Below are positions 53,613 through 62,448 of a DNA stretch of 64,000 nt, piece after piece. The stretch comes from an uncultured Clostridia bacterium (GTDB lineage Bacteria > Bacillota > Clostridia > Lachnospirales > CAG-274): the NCBI GenBank assembly GCA_944384235.1, contig CALWSP010000025.1, positions 1 through 64,000 of the forward strand, written 5' to 3'. The translations under genes were made by a program, and so were the position numbers. The notes under the pieces are model-generated. The model saw only the letters and a program-made list of their open reading frames with translations, was not told where the DNA came from and made no database searches. Within the stretch, counting starts at the first letter, position 1. Every line of letters starts with the position of its first letter.

Positions 53613-56315
53613 TTAATTACTACTTTCTTCGCTATTAACTGAAGAATTATTTTCACTTGAATTACTATTTTCAGAACCATTTGAACTTTCAGCTTGAGTT
53701 GTGCTTTCTCCTCTACTTCCACTTGTCGAAGAAGATGAGTTTGAGTTGTATCTGTTGCTATTTCCTCTGTTTGAACTGCTTCCACTTGATGAACTGCTGT
53801 ATGAACTACCACTTGAGAAAACAACACCGCTGTATCCCTTGTGGCTTGTGCAATAACCTTCACCTAACATTTCCTTGTCAAAATAGTCAGTCACAGACGG
53901 ACAACCACTTCTTGCTCTCTTTCCTGTAATTTTACAAACCTTCGCCTTTTCAACAGTGTTAGGCATTTCAAAGTCAATAACAGGAAGTGTTTCGTGAATT
54001 TGACTCATAATATCTTTCCAAATCACAATGTGCTGGCTTTGGTTTAAATTGCTCATATTCTTAACTGTGTTGTCATATCTGTCATATCCAAGCCAAATAC
54101 TTCCTACATAATAAGGAGTGTAGCCAACAAAAGTTAAGTCTTTTGAATCAGTTGTAGTACCAGTTTTTCCAGCAACAGGCATTTTGCCTAAACTAGCCTT
54201 TGTACCAGTACCAGATTTAATAGTGTCTGTCATCATTTCAGTTAAAATATAACCTGTTGATGACTTTAAAACTTGCTTGCTTTCTTTACTACTTTCTAAA
54301 AGCACATTTCCGTCGTGGTCAAGAACTTTGCTGTAAAAAGAAGGCTTAATATACTGTCCTTGGTTTGCAATTGTTCCATAAGCTGCTGCAACTTCTAGCT
54401 GAGTAACACCGTTTGTTAAACCACCTAAAGCAGTTGCTGCGTGGTTGTCATTTTCCAAAGTTGTAAAGCCAAAATTAAGCAAATAGTTGTAACAAAGGTC
54501 AATACCTGTTTCTACCATAATCTTAACAGCAACAATATTCATAGAGTTTTTAATACCAGTTCTAGCATTTACAGCACCCCTATAAGTGTTTCCCCACCAG
54601 TTTTTAGGTGAATAACCATCAGAAGTTGAATATGGCTCGTCAACAATGGTTGAAGCGTTTGTTATTTTTCCTAAATCCACAGCTGGAGCATACGCAGCTA
54701 AAACTTTAAATACAGAACCAGGCTGTCTTTCGGCGTCAGTTGCTCTGTTAAATGCTCTGTTTACTTGCTTTTCACCTCTGCCACCTGCAATAGCCTTAAC
54801 CTCGCCTGTGTGGTAATCAATAATAACCATAGCAGCTTGAGGTTGCTTGTTGTAATACGCTGTGTCAGCAACAATTTCTTGGTTTTCGTTTAATCCAGCC
54901 TCAATTTCTTTTCTCTTTGAAGCAACCCAGTTCTCAGCACCAGCTTGAGAACGAGCAAACTTGTTGTATTGTGAATGAGTTTGCTCTCCAGTTGTTTTGT
55001 CCTCAATAGAAACTCTGTAATCAATGTCAATACAATAATAAACATTAGGAAAATTCTTGTCGTTTGTAAATTCTTTGTCCACAATTTGCTGAATATCTTT
55101 GTCTAAATTAGAATATATCTTCAAACCGCCAGAATATACAACGTTACTAGCCTCTTCGCTAGACCAATTGTATTTGTTCTGTAAATCTTCTAAAATCTGC
55201 TCAATTAAAGCATCTTCGTAATAACTGTGAATGTTTTTGTTGTTTGCATTTTGAGAAGAATTACTTGCAGATGTTTTTCTAACACTTGCATAAATGTCCT
55301 CATTAATGGCTTGGTCATATTCTTGCTGAGTAATTCTGCCTTGAGCAAGCATATAATTTAAAATAATAGTCTGTCTTTTTCTGTTGTTTTCAGGGTTAGT
55401 TCTTGGCGAATATAAACTAGGGTTGTTTGTAACACCTGCTAAACTTGCACATTCCGCTAAAGTCAAATCCTTTGGCTCTTTCCCAAAATAACCCTCTGCT
55501 GCCGTTTTAATTCCGCTATATCCGTGTCCTAAAGCAATAGTGTTAAGATATAACTCTAAAATATAATTTTTAGCAGCCTCTTTTGACCCATAAGCCTGCT
55601 TTAGCTCTTTTTCATATTTTAAAGCTAAATACTGCTCTTTAATTTTTGTTTTAAAATTGTTACGAGTAACCTTAGTTATGTTGTTTTTAATAAGCTGCTG
55701 AGTAATTGTTGAACCACCCTGCATTTGCTGATGGCTAAGAGTTGAATAAATAGCTCTTGCAAGGCCTTGAAGGTCCACGCCGTTGTGGTCGTAAAACCTT
55801 TCGTCCTCAATTGCAATAACAGCTTGTTGCATATATTCAGGTATAAGGTCAAGAGTAACATACTCTCTGTTTTCACTTCCGTGTAGCTTTCTAATTTCAC
55901 TGCCCTTGTTGTCATATATAATAGAAGTGTATGTACCTGGCTTTATGCTCACAATCCCAAGCTCAGGTATACTGTTAATAATTCCAACATAAGCGCCAAC
56001 TAAACCGCCACATATAGCAAAACTAAGCATAATAACAACCATTAAAATAGCAGTTAAAAAAACAGTAAATGGCTTAGACTTTTTGTTGTCCATTTTCTTC
56101 TTTTTAGACTTTTTCTGGTTTTCAGCCATATCCTCATTATTTTCATCTAATTTAGATTTTATGTTAATGCGTTTTCTAGGCTTTTCCATATCACTGGCAA
56201 CTTCCCTTTTAGAGTTTAATTTTTCTTTTTCAATACTCTTTTTATAATTAGGGATATCATTTAAAACCTTAGTTCCATCTAAATCTTGCCCGACTTTTTT
56301 ATCAGGTGGATTCAT
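53613..56315 (-). CDS. Class A penicillin-binding protein (PBP1a-type)
   Basis: 900-aa bifunctional peptidoglycan synthase. Basic cytoplasmic tail (1-75), membrane helix FLTAILMVVIMLSFAICGGL near 85-104. The GT51 transglycosylase has the catalytic Glu in AIEDERFYDHNGVDLQGLAR, and GGSTITQQLIKN. The transpeptidase has SxxK in RQPGSVFKVLAAYA, an SMN motif in IKNSMNIVAVK and KTGTTTDSKD. After a Cys-bearing segment (CKITGKRARSGCP) comes a Ser/Asn/Gly-rich tail (about 820-900), likely disordered and extracellular. AGGAGG precedes ATG; divergent from yunB. Confidence 0.96.
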   Translation of the reverse strand: MNPPDKKVGQDLDGTKVLNDIPNYKKSIEKEKLNSKREVASDMEKPRKRINIKSKLDENNEDMAENQKKSKKKKMDNKKSKPFTVFLTAILMVVIMLSFAICGGLVGAYVGIINSIPELGIVSIKPGTYTSIIYDNKGSEIRKLHGSENREYVTLDLIPEYMQQAVIAIEDERFYDHNGVDLQGLARAIYSTLSHQQMQGGSTITQQLIKNNITKVTRNNFKTKIKEQYLALKYEKELKQAYGSKEAAKNYILELYLNTIALGHGYSGIKTAAEGYFGKEPKDLTLAECASLAGVTNNPSLYSPRTNPENNRKRQTIILNYMLAQGRITQQEYDQAINEDIYASVRKTSASNSSQNANNKNIHSYYEDALIEQILEDLQNKYNWSSEEASNVVYSGGLKIYSNLDKDIQQIVDKEFTNDKNFPNVYYCIDIDYRVSIEDKTTGEQTHSQYNKFARSQAGAENWVASKRKEIEAGLNENQEIVADTAYYNKQPQAAMVIIDYHTGEVKAIAGGRGEKQVNRAFNRATDAERQPGSVFKVLAAYAPAVDLGKITNASTIVDEPYSTSDGYSPKNWWGNTYRGAVNARTGIKNSMNIVAVKIMVETGIDLCYNYLLNFGFTTLENDNHAATALGGLTNGVTQLEVAAAYGTIANQGQYIKPSFYSKVLDHDGNVLLESSKESKQVLKSSTGYILTEMMTDTIKSGTGTKASLGKMPVAGKTGTTTDSKDLTFVGYTPYYVGSIWLGYDRYDNTVKNMSNLNQSQHIVIWKDIMSQIHETLPVIDFEMPNTVEKAKVCKITGKRARSGCPSVTDYFDKEMLGEGYCTSHKGYSGVVFSSGSSYSSSSSGSSSNRGNSNRYNSNSSSSTSGSRGESTTQAESSNGSENSNSSENNSSVNSEESSN

Positions 56316-56347
56316 AATAATTTCCTCCTTTATTTTAACATAAACTA

Positions 56348-56376
56348 ATTATATCAAATTTTTATTAATATATAAA
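56348..56376 (-). promoter_or_regulatory. Possible promoter of the class A PBP gene
   Basis: Minus strand TTTATA (56376-56371), 17 bases, TATAAT (56353-56348); the -35 is weak. Confidence 0.5.
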
Positions 56377-56413
56377 GTTTTTTTTCATAAATATTATTTA
56401 AGAAGGTGATATT

Positions 56414-57025
56414 ATAAACAAAAAATTAAAATATCTGTTATTTTTTATTCTATTTTGTAGTATTTTAGCAATAATTTTGTTTAATCACTTCATAGTTCCA
56501 ATAACAAGTGATATTTGCCAAAAATATGCAATAACAAAAGTAAATAACGAAATAAATAACATAACTGATGAAATAATAAATTCAATGAATATAAAAACTT
56601 CAGACCTTACAAATGAAATAAACACAAATGAATTAAGCCATATAAACTTAAACTCAATTTTAGTAAACACCATAACAAATAAAGTTGGTGCAAACTTGTC
56701 AAAAAAAATGAACACACCAGAATATAATAATATACAAATCCCAATAGGCGTCTTTAGTGGAATCCCAATGCTTTCTCAAATAGATTTTAAAATTCCTGTA
56801 AATATAACATCAATAGGAGATGCAAAGGTAGATTATGAAACATCTTTAACATCAGCAGGGGTAAACCAAGTGTCCTACCAGGTTTGGCTAAATATAGAGT
56901 GTGATGTTTCAATAGTTAGCCCCGTTTTTTCAAAAAATGTAAACATAAAAAGAAAACTTCTTCTAGTAAACACAGTCTTTAACGGAAAAGTTCCAAATGG
57001 CTATGCAAACATAAATCTAAAATAA
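56414..57025 (+). CDS. yunB: Sporulation protein YunB, with an apparent ATA start codon
   Basis: About 203 aa. From 56414 the frame reads (M)NKKLKYLLFFILFCSILAII, a membrane anchor, then NHFIVPITSDICQKYAITKV, IQIPIGVFSGIPMLSQIDFK, PVNITSIGDAKVDYETSLTS and IKRKLLLVNTVFNGKVPNGY, matching YunB. No ATG, GTG or TTG lies near the ribosome site AAGGTG (56403-56408); the codon at the right distance is ATA 56414, with ATT 56411 as alternative. The first conventional start, TTG 56477, would delete the anchor. YunB is a sigma-E-type sporulation gene in Bacillus. Confidence 0.82.
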   Translation: MNKKLKYLLFFILFCSILAIILFNHFIVPITSDICQKYAITKVNNEINNITDEIINSMNIKTSDLTNEINTNELSHINLNSILVNTITNKVGANLSKKMNTPEYNNIQIPIGVFSGIPMLSQIDFKIPVNITSIGDAKVDYETSLTSAGVNQVSYQVWLNIECDVSIVSPVFSKNVNIKRKLLLVNTVFNGKVPNGYANINLK

Positions 57026-57028
57026 ATA

Positions 57029-57057
57029 TTGATAATCTTTCTATTTTGTGTTATCTT
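57029..57057 (+). promoter_or_regulatory. Promoter of dapF
   Basis: TTGATA (57029-57034), 17 bases, TATCTT (57052-57057). Confidence 0.55.
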
Positions 57058-57089
57058 TAAAAAAAAGAATTACATAGGAGTGTGATAAA

Positions 57090-57965
57090 ATGAAGTTTAC
57101 AAAAATGCACGGTTGTGGTAATGACTATGTTTATGTAAATTGTTTTGAAGAAACTGTAAAAGACCCAGCAAAGCTTGCACAAGCTGTAAGTGATAGACAC
57201 TTTGGCATAGGTTCAGATGGCCTAGTGCTTATTTGCCCTCCAACAGACCCAAATGTGGCAGATTGTAAAATGAGAATGTTCAATGCAGATGGTTCAGAGT
57301 CTGAAATGTGTGGAAACGCTTCAAGATGTGTTGGTAGATATGTCTATGATAGAAATGTAGTAAAGAAAAACCCAATTCGCCTTGAAACACTTGCAGGAAT
57401 AAAAGTAATAGAAGTTCATTTAAACGAAAAAGGTGAAGCTGAAATGCTAACAGTTGATATGGGCGAACCTATTTTAGCTCCAGCTGAAATACCAGTTGAG
57501 GCAACAACTAGCCCATCTAAACTTGAAAACATTTCTGCCGTAATGGATTTAAAATTAACATCTGAAGATAAAGAGTTTGATTTCACTTGTGTTTCTATGG
57601 GTAACCCTCACGCAGTTACTTTCATCGATACCCCAGTTAAAGATTTTCAAGTTGATTTTTATGGCCCTAGCCTTGAAACAAATAAAGCTTTCCCAAGAAA
57701 AACAAATGTAGAATTTGTTGAATTTGTCAATGAAACTAATCTTAATATGCGTGTTTGGGAAAGAGGAACTGGCGAAACTTGGGCTTGTGGAACAGGAACT
57801 TGTGCAACAGTTGTTGCCGCTAATTTAAGAGGTCTTTGTAAAAGAGAGCCTGTAAATGTAAAACTTCTAGGTGGAACGTTAACAATTGAATGGAATAAAG
57901 AGGATAACCACGTTTATATGACAGGCCCTGCAACCTTTGTTTTTGACGGTATCTGGAATGAATAA
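57090..57965 (+). CDS. dapF: Diaminopimelate epimerase
   Basis: 291 aa. Converts LL- to meso-diaminopimelate for lysine and peptidoglycan. The two catalytic Cys lie in SEMCGNASRCVGRYV near 73-87 and ETWACGTGTCATVVAANL near 228-245; MKFTKMHGCGNDYVYVNCF is the N-terminal signature. Implies meso-DAP in the wall. Ends overlapping the PAP2 gene start by eight bases. Confidence 0.97.
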   Translation: MKFTKMHGCGNDYVYVNCFEETVKDPAKLAQAVSDRHFGIGSDGLVLICPPTDPNVADCKMRMFNADGSESEMCGNASRCVGRYVYDRNVVKKNPIRLETLAGIKVIEVHLNEKGEAEMLTVDMGEPILAPAEIPVEATTSPSKLENISAVMDLKLTSEDKEFDFTCVSMGNPHAVTFIDTPVKDFQVDFYGPSLETNKAFPRKTNVEFVEFVNETNLNMRVWERGTGETWACGTGTCATVVAANLRGLCKREPVNVKLLGGTLTIEWNKEDNHVYMTGPATFVFDGIWNE

Positions 57966-58449
57966 AAAACTTTTTAATAAAATATATTTTACAACAGCAA
58001 ACAATAATTTTTTAAAAAAGCTGGCTATCTTTGTTTCAGAGTTTTCAAAACCAGCCTTTATAATTATATATGCTCTTGGAATATTTTTTAACTTGTTAAA
58101 TGATGGTAATGGAATAGCCAAAATTTTGGCTGTTCCATTTTTCACTCTTTTGTTTAACTCCACAATAAGAAAATTGTTAAATAAACCTAGACCTTTTACA
58201 AACCCAGAAATTATACAGCTTGTAAAACATAAAAATTCAGGTTCTTTTCCAAGTAACCACGCTTGTAGCTCTGTAATAATTTCTCTAAGCTACCTAGCTG
58301 TAAAGCCAGAATTAGTGCCTTTTTTTCTAGTCTTTTCTTTCTTTACAGGCCTTTCAAGAATAGCAACAGGTGTCCACTACCCTGTTGATGTTTTGGCAGG
58401 TTGGGCAGTTTCATTTTTCTCTGGAATAATTTTTTTCAAATTTTTTTAA
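57958..58449 (+). CDS. PAP2-family membrane phosphatase
   Basis: 163 aa from ATG 57958 inside the dapF end. Membrane helices at about 18-40, 50-70, 110-130 and 140-160. Phosphatase motifs: KLLNKPRPFT (KxxxxxxRP-like), GSFPSNHACSS (PSxH) and SRIATGVHYPVDVLAGW (SRxxxxxHxxxD). Likely recycles undecaprenyl or lipid pyrophosphate; substrate not certain. Coupled to dapF, so a wall-synthesis link is plausible. Confidence 0.9.
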   Translation: MNKKLFNKIYFTTANNNFLKKLAIFVSEFSKPAFIIIYALGIFFNLLNDGNGIAKILAVPFFTLLFNSTIRKLLNKPRPFTNPEIIQLVKHKNSGSFPSNHACSSVIISLSYLAVKPELVPFFLVFSFFTGLSRIATGVHYPVDVLAGWAVSFFSGIIFFKFF

Positions 58450-58457
58450 AAAAAGTG

Positions 58458-58486
58458 TTGACAAACTTATTTTACTGTGTTATACT
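58458..58486 (+). promoter_or_regulatory. Promoter of tRNA-Ser
   Basis: TTGACA (58458-58463), 17 bases, TATACT (58481-58486), just after the PAP2 gene stop. Confidence 0.8.
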
Positions 58487-58516
58487 TAATTTGCGTTGTG
58501 AGTGATACGCAAATAT

Positions 58517-58604
58517 GGAGTAGTACCCAAGTGGCTGAAGGGGCTCCCCTGCTAAGGGAGTAGGTCGTTAACGCGGCGCGAGAGTTCAAATCTCTCCTAC
58601 TCCG
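58517..58604 (+). tRNA. tRNA-Ser (anticodon GCU)
   Basis: 88 bases. Acceptor GGAGTAG pairs with CTACTCC, discriminator G. Anticodon stem CTCCC/GGGAG holds loop CTGCTAA with anticodon GCT, reading AGC/AGU. The long variable arm (TAGGTCGTTAACGCGGCGC) is the class II serine form, and GAGAG-TTCAAAT-CTCTC is the T arm. The 3' CCA is not encoded. Confidence 0.97.
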
Positions 58605-58609
58605 TTAAA

Positions 58610-58640
58610 CCTCAAAACTTTTTAGTTTTGAGGTTTTTTT
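58610..58640 (+). terminator. Terminator of tRNA-Ser
   Basis: CCTCAAAACT-TTTT-AGTTTTGAGG hairpin followed by seven T. Confidence 0.9.
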
Positions 58641-58671
58641 GTTTATACTTTTCCCACAAGGAGGTTTTAAA

Positions 58672-59499
58672 ATGAAAATAGGCGCTCACATTTCAATAGC
58701 AAAAGGCTATAAACAAATGGTAAAAGATGCCCTTTCAATTAAAGCAAATACATTCCAGTTTTTCTCAAGAAACCCAAGAGGCTCAAAATCAAAGGAAGTA
58801 AGCCCAGAAGAATTAATAGAATTTCATAATCTTTTAAAAGAAAATAATTTTGCCGAAGTTTTAGTTCACGCACCTTATACAATGAACTTATGCTCAGAAA
58901 AAAAAGAAACTAGAGAAGTTTCTTTTAATATGCTTTTTGATGATTTAAGAAAAATGGAATTTTACCCAAACAATTTATATAACTTCCACCCTGGAAGTAA
59001 ATTAAAACAAGATTTAGAAACAGCTGTTTCTCAAATTTCATCTGCCTTAAATAAAGCACTGTTTGAAGGTATGAAAACAACTGTTTTGCTTGAAACAATG
59101 GCAGGAAAAGGAAGTGAAGTTGGAAAAACTTTCAACGAAATAAAATCTATTATAGATAAAGTTGAGTTAAAATCTAACATAGGCGTTTGCATAGACACTT
59201 GCCATATATGGGACGGTGGCTACGACATAGTAAATGACCTAGACGGTGTTTTAAAAGAGTTTGACGAAATAATTGGCTTAAAATACCTTAAAGCAATACA
59301 TATTAACGATAGCCTAAACCCAATTAATAGCCATAAAGATAGACACGCTTTAATAGGCGAAGGAAACATCGGTCTAGATGCGTTTAAAAAAATAATAAAT
59401 CACCCCCACTTAAAAGATAAACCATTTTTCCTTGAAACCCCAACAGACCTTGAAGGTCATAAAAAAGAAATAGAAATGTTAAAAAGCTATTATAATTAA
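58672..59499 (+). CDS. nfo: Endonuclease IV
   Basis: 275-aa AP endonuclease from ATG 58672 (AAGGAGG upstream). MKIGAHISIAKGYKQMVKDA, LVHAPYTMNLC, NFHPGSKL, VLLETMAGKGSEVG, GVCIDTCHIWDGGYDIV, AIHINDSLNPINSHKDRHAL and FFLETPTD bring the three-zinc ligand set. Cuts abasic sites made by glycosylases such as Mpg at 29022. Confidence 0.97.
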   Translation: MKIGAHISIAKGYKQMVKDALSIKANTFQFFSRNPRGSKSKEVSPEELIEFHNLLKENNFAEVLVHAPYTMNLCSEKKETREVSFNMLFDDLRKMEFYPNNLYNFHPGSKLKQDLETAVSQISSALNKALFEGMKTTVLLETMAGKGSEVGKTFNEIKSIIDKVELKSNIGVCIDTCHIWDGGYDIVNDLDGVLKEFDEIIGLKYLKAIHINDSLNPINSHKDRHALIGEGNIGLDAFKKIINHPHLKDKPFFLETPTDLEGHKKEIEMLKSYYN

Positions 59500-59524
59500 A
59501 AAAGTCCCAAAAGGGACTTTTTTT
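59500..59524 (+). terminator. Terminator of nfo
   Basis: AAAGTCCC-AAAA-GGGACTTT hairpin followed by a T-tract. Confidence 0.88.
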
Positions 59525-59575
59525 AATTATCTAGCTAATTTCTTTTTAACCTATATAAAAACTAAATAAATAATG

Positions 59576-61021
59576 TTAATAGTTTTCTAAATATTCTTTC
59601 ATAATCTCCCTAGCGGCAGGAATAGCGTTGCTTCCCTTTCCTGCGTTTTCTAAAAGAACTGCAACTGCAATTTTAGGGTTTTCTGCAGGAGCAAAAGCAA
59701 CAAACCAAGCGTGGTCATCGCCTTGAGGGTTTTCTGCTGTGCCTGTTTTTCCAGCAACTTGAATTTTTCCAGAAATCTCGCTGTTAGCCTTGCCAGATAA
59801 AACATCATCTTTTCTGCTAACACTAAAACTAGCGTTTCTAGCAGTGCCACTGTTCACAACTTCACACATTAACTCTTTAACCTTTTCAGCAATTTCAGGA
59901 GAAATAGCTTGATTAATTTTAATAGGTAATGTTCTGTTTCTAACACCACCAGATGGAGTTAAAGAATGGTCCACAACATAAGGCTGCATCATCATACCGT
60001 TGTTTGCAATAGCTGATGTCACCATAGCCATAAATAAAGGAGAAGTTAAAGTTCTTCCTTGTCCAAAAGCAGTTTCAACAATTTCTCTTTCTTCAGCATT
60101 TTCACTCATAGGAAATGTAGAAACGCTATATTCTAAAGCTAAACCAATGTTTTTGTTAAAACCAAAACTTTCTGCCATATCTTTAAGATTTTTTGCACCC
60201 ATTTTAATTCCTATCTCAGAAAAATATATGTTACAACTTTTAGCAAAAGCTGATTTTAAATCTACGTGTCCGTGTGCCTTTCCATCATAACAATGTATAA
60301 CACTGTGTCCAAACCTTTCATCACCATCACAGTCCATTTCAAAATCTACAACTTCTCCACCACTAGCTAAAACCGCTGCCGCTGTAATAATTTTAAAAGT
60401 CGAACCAGGTGGATAAAGCCCTTGAGTAGCTCTGTTTAATAAAGGTGCGTTTTCTTCATCAGAATTTAACTCAGCCCAATTTTCACTAACTTCATTGCTG
60501 TCAAAAGTGGGGTTAGAAACCATAGCTAGAACTTTCCCAGTTGATGGCTCTAAAGCAACTATTGAGCCTTTTTGCTTTCCCAACTGCTTTCCAGCTATCT
60601 CCTGTAAATTGTTGTCAATAGTCAAAACAAGGCTGTCCCCTTCAATGTCTTTTTTCAAAAAAAGGTTTCCAACCCTTTGAAAAAATTCATTGCTAACATT
60701 TTCAAGTCTAAAATTATATTTCGCCTCAACTCCAGCCTTTCCATTCACAGTGTAACCAATAACGTGAGAATAATATTTAGCGTTTTTGTAAACTCTTTTA
60801 AAACTTCCGTCCTCTTGTTTAACATCTTCTGCTATTATATCTCCGTTTGCATCATAAATAGAGCCTCTTTTAACACCCTCATAACTTTGAGATAATCTAG
60901 GGTTCATAGGGTTAGCAACAAAACTATGAGAATCATAAAAATAAGTTTTTAATAAATATCCAATCATAATTAAAAATATAATTAAATAAATCCAACAAAT
61001 AAATTTAATTGATTTTCTCAT
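59576..61021 (-). CDS. Class B penicillin-binding protein (PbpA-type transpeptidase)
   Basis: 481 aa. Membrane helix FICWIYLIIFLIMIGYLLKT near 8-27, short pedestal (RGSIYDANGDIIAEDV, YSHVIGYTVNGKAGVEAKYN), transpeptidase with SxxK in PGSTFKIITAAAVL, SCN in FAKSCNIYFSEIGIK and KTGTAENPQGDDHAWFVAFA. It is compact: the large N-terminal dimerisation domain of PBP2/FtsI is reduced. Overlaps the ftsW/rodA stop by four bases; the pair would work as one SEDS-PBP polymerase. Confidence 0.94.
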   Translation of the reverse strand: MRKSIKFICWIYLIIFLIMIGYLLKTYFYDSHSFVANPMNPRLSQSYEGVKRGSIYDANGDIIAEDVKQEDGSFKRVYKNAKYYSHVIGYTVNGKAGVEAKYNFRLENVSNEFFQRVGNLFLKKDIEGDSLVLTIDNNLQEIAGKQLGKQKGSIVALEPSTGKVLAMVSNPTFDSNEVSENWAELNSDEENAPLLNRATQGLYPPGSTFKIITAAAVLASGGEVVDFEMDCDGDERFGHSVIHCYDGKAHGHVDLKSAFAKSCNIYFSEIGIKMGAKNLKDMAESFGFNKNIGLALEYSVSTFPMSENAEEREIVETAFGQGRTLTSPLFMAMVTSAIANNGMMMQPYVVDHSLTPSGGVRNRTLPIKINQAISPEIAEKVKELMCEVVNSGTARNASFSVSRKDDVLSGKANSEISGKIQVAGKTGTAENPQGDDHAWFVAFAPAENPKIAVAVLLENAGKGSNAIPAAREIMKEYLENY

Positions 61022-62448
61022 CTTCTAACCCTCCTTTTTCTGTTAAAACTTTCAGGTCTGTCCATTAAATCGGGTTTTCTTTCTTTTTTTCTGTTTATTT
61101 TTCTTGCCTTTGAAATGTTTTCTCTTTTGTCACTTGAATAAATTTCGTTTCTAATTTTAATCCATTGAATAATTGAAATTAAAATATAGCTAATAACAAT
61201 AGATGTTCCTCCATAGCTTATAAATGGTAGTGTAACACCAGTTAAAGGAATAAATTTAATTACACCGCCAATAATTAAAAACGACTGAACTGCAATAATG
61301 CTTGTTAAACCAAAACAAACAAGGGATAGAAACTTGTTTTTGTTTTCAATTGCACCTCTACTGCCCTCTAAAATTATTAACATAAAAATTAAAATAAGAA
61401 AAACACCAAAAATAATTCCAAACTCTTCACAAATAGCAGCATATATAAAATCCCTCTCAACAACTGGTATAGAATTTGCATATCCTCTTGTAAAACCAAT
61501 GCCTGTCACTTGCCAAGTACAAATAGCAAAAAGTGATTGTGCAATTTGATATCCCTTGTTAGCAACATCAAGCCAAGGGTTTTGCCAAGCCTCAACTCTA
61601 ACTCTAATGTGGCTAAAAAGCTGGTATGCAATGTTAGAGGCAACGCTAATAAAAGCAACGCCACCAAAGAAATATAAATAGTTGTTTGTGGAAATAAATA
61701 ACATAACTAAAAATGTCATATAAAAAATTAAAGCTGAACCTAAGTCGTTTTGCCCACCAACTAATAAAATAACAACAATACCACTTAATATAGTTGGTTT
61801 AATAAGGTTTTTAATGCTAGTGTTTTTGGAAAAAGCTGACGCTAAATAAAAAACAAAAAATATTTTAATAAGCTCAGATGGCTGAAAGCCAATAGGCCCA
61901 AAACTAATCCAGTTTTTAGACCCACCAGAAGCAAACCCAAAAATTAAAGTAGATATTAAAAGAGCAAAAGCTATTATAATATAAACTTTTTTAAATAAAT
62001 CAAGCCTTGGCAAAATAGAAAAAATTTTAGGACAAATAAGAAGCATAAAAACTCCAATTCCGTTCCAAATTAATTGCTTTTGACCAAGCTCACTATTTAA
62101 CCTATATAACATCATAAGCCCTATATCCATAATAAAAAAGATACAGTTATATAATAAATGGCTACTATTTGGGTAAATTTTAATAGCTAAAAAACTCCCT
62201 AAAATAATAAGTGCTAGCCCAAGAACACAATAAATAATTAAGTCCGTTTCAAAACTTGATGTAATAAGAACTATGCTAGCTGTTATATGAAATAAAATAA
62301 TACATATCCTTTGGTTGCTAAGTGCCATAGGTATATTAATTTTTATAATATCCTGCCTAGATAAATTAATCATAAAGCCAGCAAAAACAAAAACAGTAAT
62401 GTAAAGAATAAAAAGATACTTAGATATAATTATAAATAAATCCGTCAT
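61018..62448 (-). CDS. FtsW/RodA/SpoVE-family SEDS glycosyltransferase
   Basis: 476-aa peptidoglycan polymerase with about ten to twelve membrane helices. SEDS signatures: WISFGPIGFQPSELIKIFFV, GGQNDLGSALIFYMTFLVML (catalytic Asp), YQIAQSLFAICTWQVTGIGF, YAAICEEFGIIFGVFLILIF and TLPFISYGGTSIVISYILIS. A basic Arg/Lys-rich cytoplasmic tail (RKINRKKERKPD) ends it. Whether it serves elongation, division or sporulation cannot be told; pairing with a compact PBP resembles the PbpA-RodA arrangement. Confidence 0.94.
   Translation of the reverse strand: MTDLFIIISKYLFILYITVFVFAGFMINLSRQDIIKINIPMALSNQRICIILFHITASIVLITSSFETDLIIYCVLGLALIILGSFLAIKIYPNSSHLLYNCIFFIMDIGLMMLYRLNSELGQKQLIWNGIGVFMLLICPKIFSILPRLDLFKKVYIIIAFALLISTLIFGFASGGSKNWISFGPIGFQPSELIKIFFVFYLASAFSKNTSIKNLIKPTILSGIVVILLVGGQNDLGSALIFYMTFLVMLFISTNNYLYFFGGVAFISVASNIAYQLFSHIRVRVEAWQNPWLDVANKGYQIAQSLFAICTWQVTGIGFTRGYANSIPVVERDFIYAAICEEFGIIFGVFLILIFMLIILEGSRGAIENKNKFLSLVCFGLTSIIAVQSFLIIGGVIKFIPLTGVTLPFISYGGTSIVISYILISIIQWIKIRNEIYSSDKRENISKARKINRKKERKPDLMDRPESFNRKRRVRR

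Noticed and set aside
53613..53870. Tandem repeat in the PBP 3' end
   Set aside because: It is Ser/Asn/Gly-rich low-complexity coding sequence without a fixed unit.
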